From a virus, in IMG/VR virus record IMGVR_UViG_3300025828_000094, positions 1 to 32,194 of that record: a stretch of DNA of 32,194 nt, one strand, 5' to 3'. Shown in pieces: positions 31,191-32,194 of the stretch. A program made the position numbers and the translations under genes. Within the stretch, counting starts at the first letter, position 1. Each line of letters starts with the position of its first letter. The notes under the pieces are model-generated. The model searched no databases. It was not told the DNA's origin and was given only the letters and a program-made list of their open reading frames with translations.

Positions 31191-32150
31191 ACTGACATGT
31201 GTTATCATGTCTATAGGTTGTGTAACCCGCAGGGATCAAGCGGGTATGCAACCTGAAGCATACGTTATTGTTACCCTCAGAGTTTAGATACTCATGGTGT
31301 ATGCGTTAAGCCTGCTTGACAGGTTACTGAAACAATAGGTCAGCCTTCGTGACCATAGGATAATCCAGTGATGGAATAAAGTATATCCCTTAAGAAAGGA
31401 TATGCCATGCATTAGCATGCCACTGAAAGGTAGTTACATATCTATATCTTGGAATGGCCCTACAGGGTATAAGAGATATAGACACCATTAGGAAGTGGTG
31501 TTGAGTGAGAAATCACAATAAGAATGTAGCTAGGTAATGGTAGTACCAGTCGCCAACTGGGGATCCATTATCAATGTTTATGTTTGATGTTGCAAGAAAT
31601 TGCATGTCATGATTAAACATAGTGATTAGACTTGGCAGTCGAAAGCAGGGTGGAGTTGATAGCTAAACTACTCAAAAGGTAGCATGCTATACAATCAACA
31701 ACCGCTTCACTCACTATTCCTTTTCTTATCTAAATAGCCTACGGGCGGCAACTAGACAAAGAGCAAAAGTGTTGTTGAGTATTGAGTTTACAATGTTCTT
31801 ATTGTGCTGTAATATGCACAGACTCTAAGGCCGCAAGCCACAGAGTAAGCGGAACGAAGTATCATTGCATTTGGTGTGAGGCATCACACTTATCCCGGCA
31901 GGGAGGTCAGTGAGAAAAGGGAAGTTATATAACTCAATACAGGGATGGCGGACATCTAAATCCGTGAACATCGTATCTACCTTCAGTAATGGAGGTGTGT
32001 GTATGTGGGGAAACCTGCTAAAATGATATGCGACATGGGCCAACACTCAGCCCACTGGTGTCATGCAAAAGAAAAGCCTTCACGTGGCGCATGATGTAAG
32101 TAAGCTTATGCTGAAACTAATTTTCTTACTCACCATTTAAACCTAAACCT
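31191..32150 (+). ncRNA. Candidate large structured noncoding RNA region (about 960 nt)
   Basis: No credible ORF lies here; the only long frame is a 73-codon minus-strand one. Nested stems abound. Examples: GACATG/CATGTC (31194-31211); GGTTG+ACCCGC stacked hairpin (31216-31253); GCATAC/GTATGC (31258-31304); CAGTG/CACTG enclosing two hairpins (31366-31425); GTGA-GAAA-TCAC (31505-31516); an 8-bp outer plus 5-bp inner stem (31533-31572); ATGTTTA/TAAACAT enclosing a TGCAA-GAAA-TTGCA hairpin (31574-31620); a three-part stem (31655-31699); GCC-UACG-GGC (31737-31746); ACTCT/AGAGT over GGC/GCC (31822-31846); GTGTGA/TCACAC (31874-31889); TGGGC/GCCCA (32036-32054); and TCATGC/GCATGA (32061-32094). GNRA and UNCG caps support folded RNA. 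It may be one RNA or several, reminiscent in size of GOLLD or ROOL RNAs, but no homology is claimed. Confidence 0.6.
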
Positions 32151-32194
32151 ATGCCTAGAAGAGAATTCCATCCAATCAACGGTATATACCTTAC
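32151..32194 (+). CDS. Start of an unknown gene cut by the right edge (partial)
   Basis: ATG at 32151 opens a frame reading MPRREFHPINGIYL with no stop before the edge. It follows a TTTAAACCTAAACCT leader resembling those of the other plus-strand genes, and its second codon is Pro, as in the genes at 29763 and 30067. Only 14 codons are visible, so the function cannot be judged. Confidence 0.5.
   Translation, partial: MPRREFHPINGIYL

Noticed and set aside
31825-32046. 73-codon minus-strand ORF in the noncoding region
   Set aside because: It lies opposite a series of hairpins, has no leader motif, and its composition (many Pro, His and Cys) is unlike neighbouring genes.
31191-32150. tRNA, RNase P, tmRNA or group I intron in the noncoding region
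   Set aside because: No cloverleaf with a GTTCRA-type T loop, no intron P7-like core and no RNase P consensus could be found by eye.

Overview
This window is about 32 kb of the late (virion) module of a tailed phage with a short, podovirus-like tail, joined to the start of an oppositely transcribed block of small genes. The gene content matches crAss-like phages (order Crassvirales) of Bacteroidota hosts: large terminase, a 920-residue portal with a Gln-rich C-terminal coiled coil, acidic scaffold-like protein, HK97-type major capsid protein, ring/collar proteins, the very long tail 'muzzle' protein (entered at its N-terminus at the left edge), a small HU/IHF-like protein, a winged-helix protein, a PD-(D/E)XK nuclease and a peptidoglycan amidase. 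Starts lack Shine-Dalgarno sequences and instead follow A/T-rich leaders, often with AAAACCAAA, as expected in Bacteroidota. TAA, TAG and TGA all act as stops, so no TAG recoding is visible. No lineage below order level is claimed.

Minus strand, 28.7 kb down to 1 (read right to left): (a) 28.7-25.8 kb, small accessory proteins, amidase, wHTH, HU/IHF-like and Cys-rich proteins; (b) 25.8-19.2 kb, nuclease, two small conserved proteins, TerL and portal, mostly overlapping or tightly packed; (c) 19.1-12.4 kb, scaffold, MCP, a 68-aa protein, a 338-aa conserved protein, ring protein and a 497-aa beta-rich virion protein; (d) 12.3-7.3 kb, small Cys-containing proteins and two adhesin/fibre-like proteins sharing an N-terminal element; (e) 7.2-1 kb, metallophosphoesterase, tail proteins, four very basic small proteins, two proteins with a shared N-terminal anchor, and the muzzle. 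At least three intrinsic terminators (near 16.1, 12.4 and 7.3 kb) and a recurring TTTGTATATTAT element in intergenic gaps divide this block into transcription units.

Plus strand, 28.8-32.2 kb: the transcription direction reverses at a divergent gap (28697-28877). Small unrecognised ORFs (43-114 aa) alternate with hairpin-rich spacers. One ORF ends inside the loop of a strong intrinsic terminator, and one has a leader with two mutually exclusive stems ending 2 nt before its start codon. The last kilobase (31191-32150) has no credible ORF but many nested hairpins with GNRA and UNCG loops. It is best explained as one or more large structured RNAs, the most unusual feature here. A new gene starts at 32151 and runs off the right edge.

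Together the minus-strand genes build the capsid and tail and package DNA. The plus-strand block resembles an early or regulatory region of small proteins and RNA elements, though that timing is an inference.
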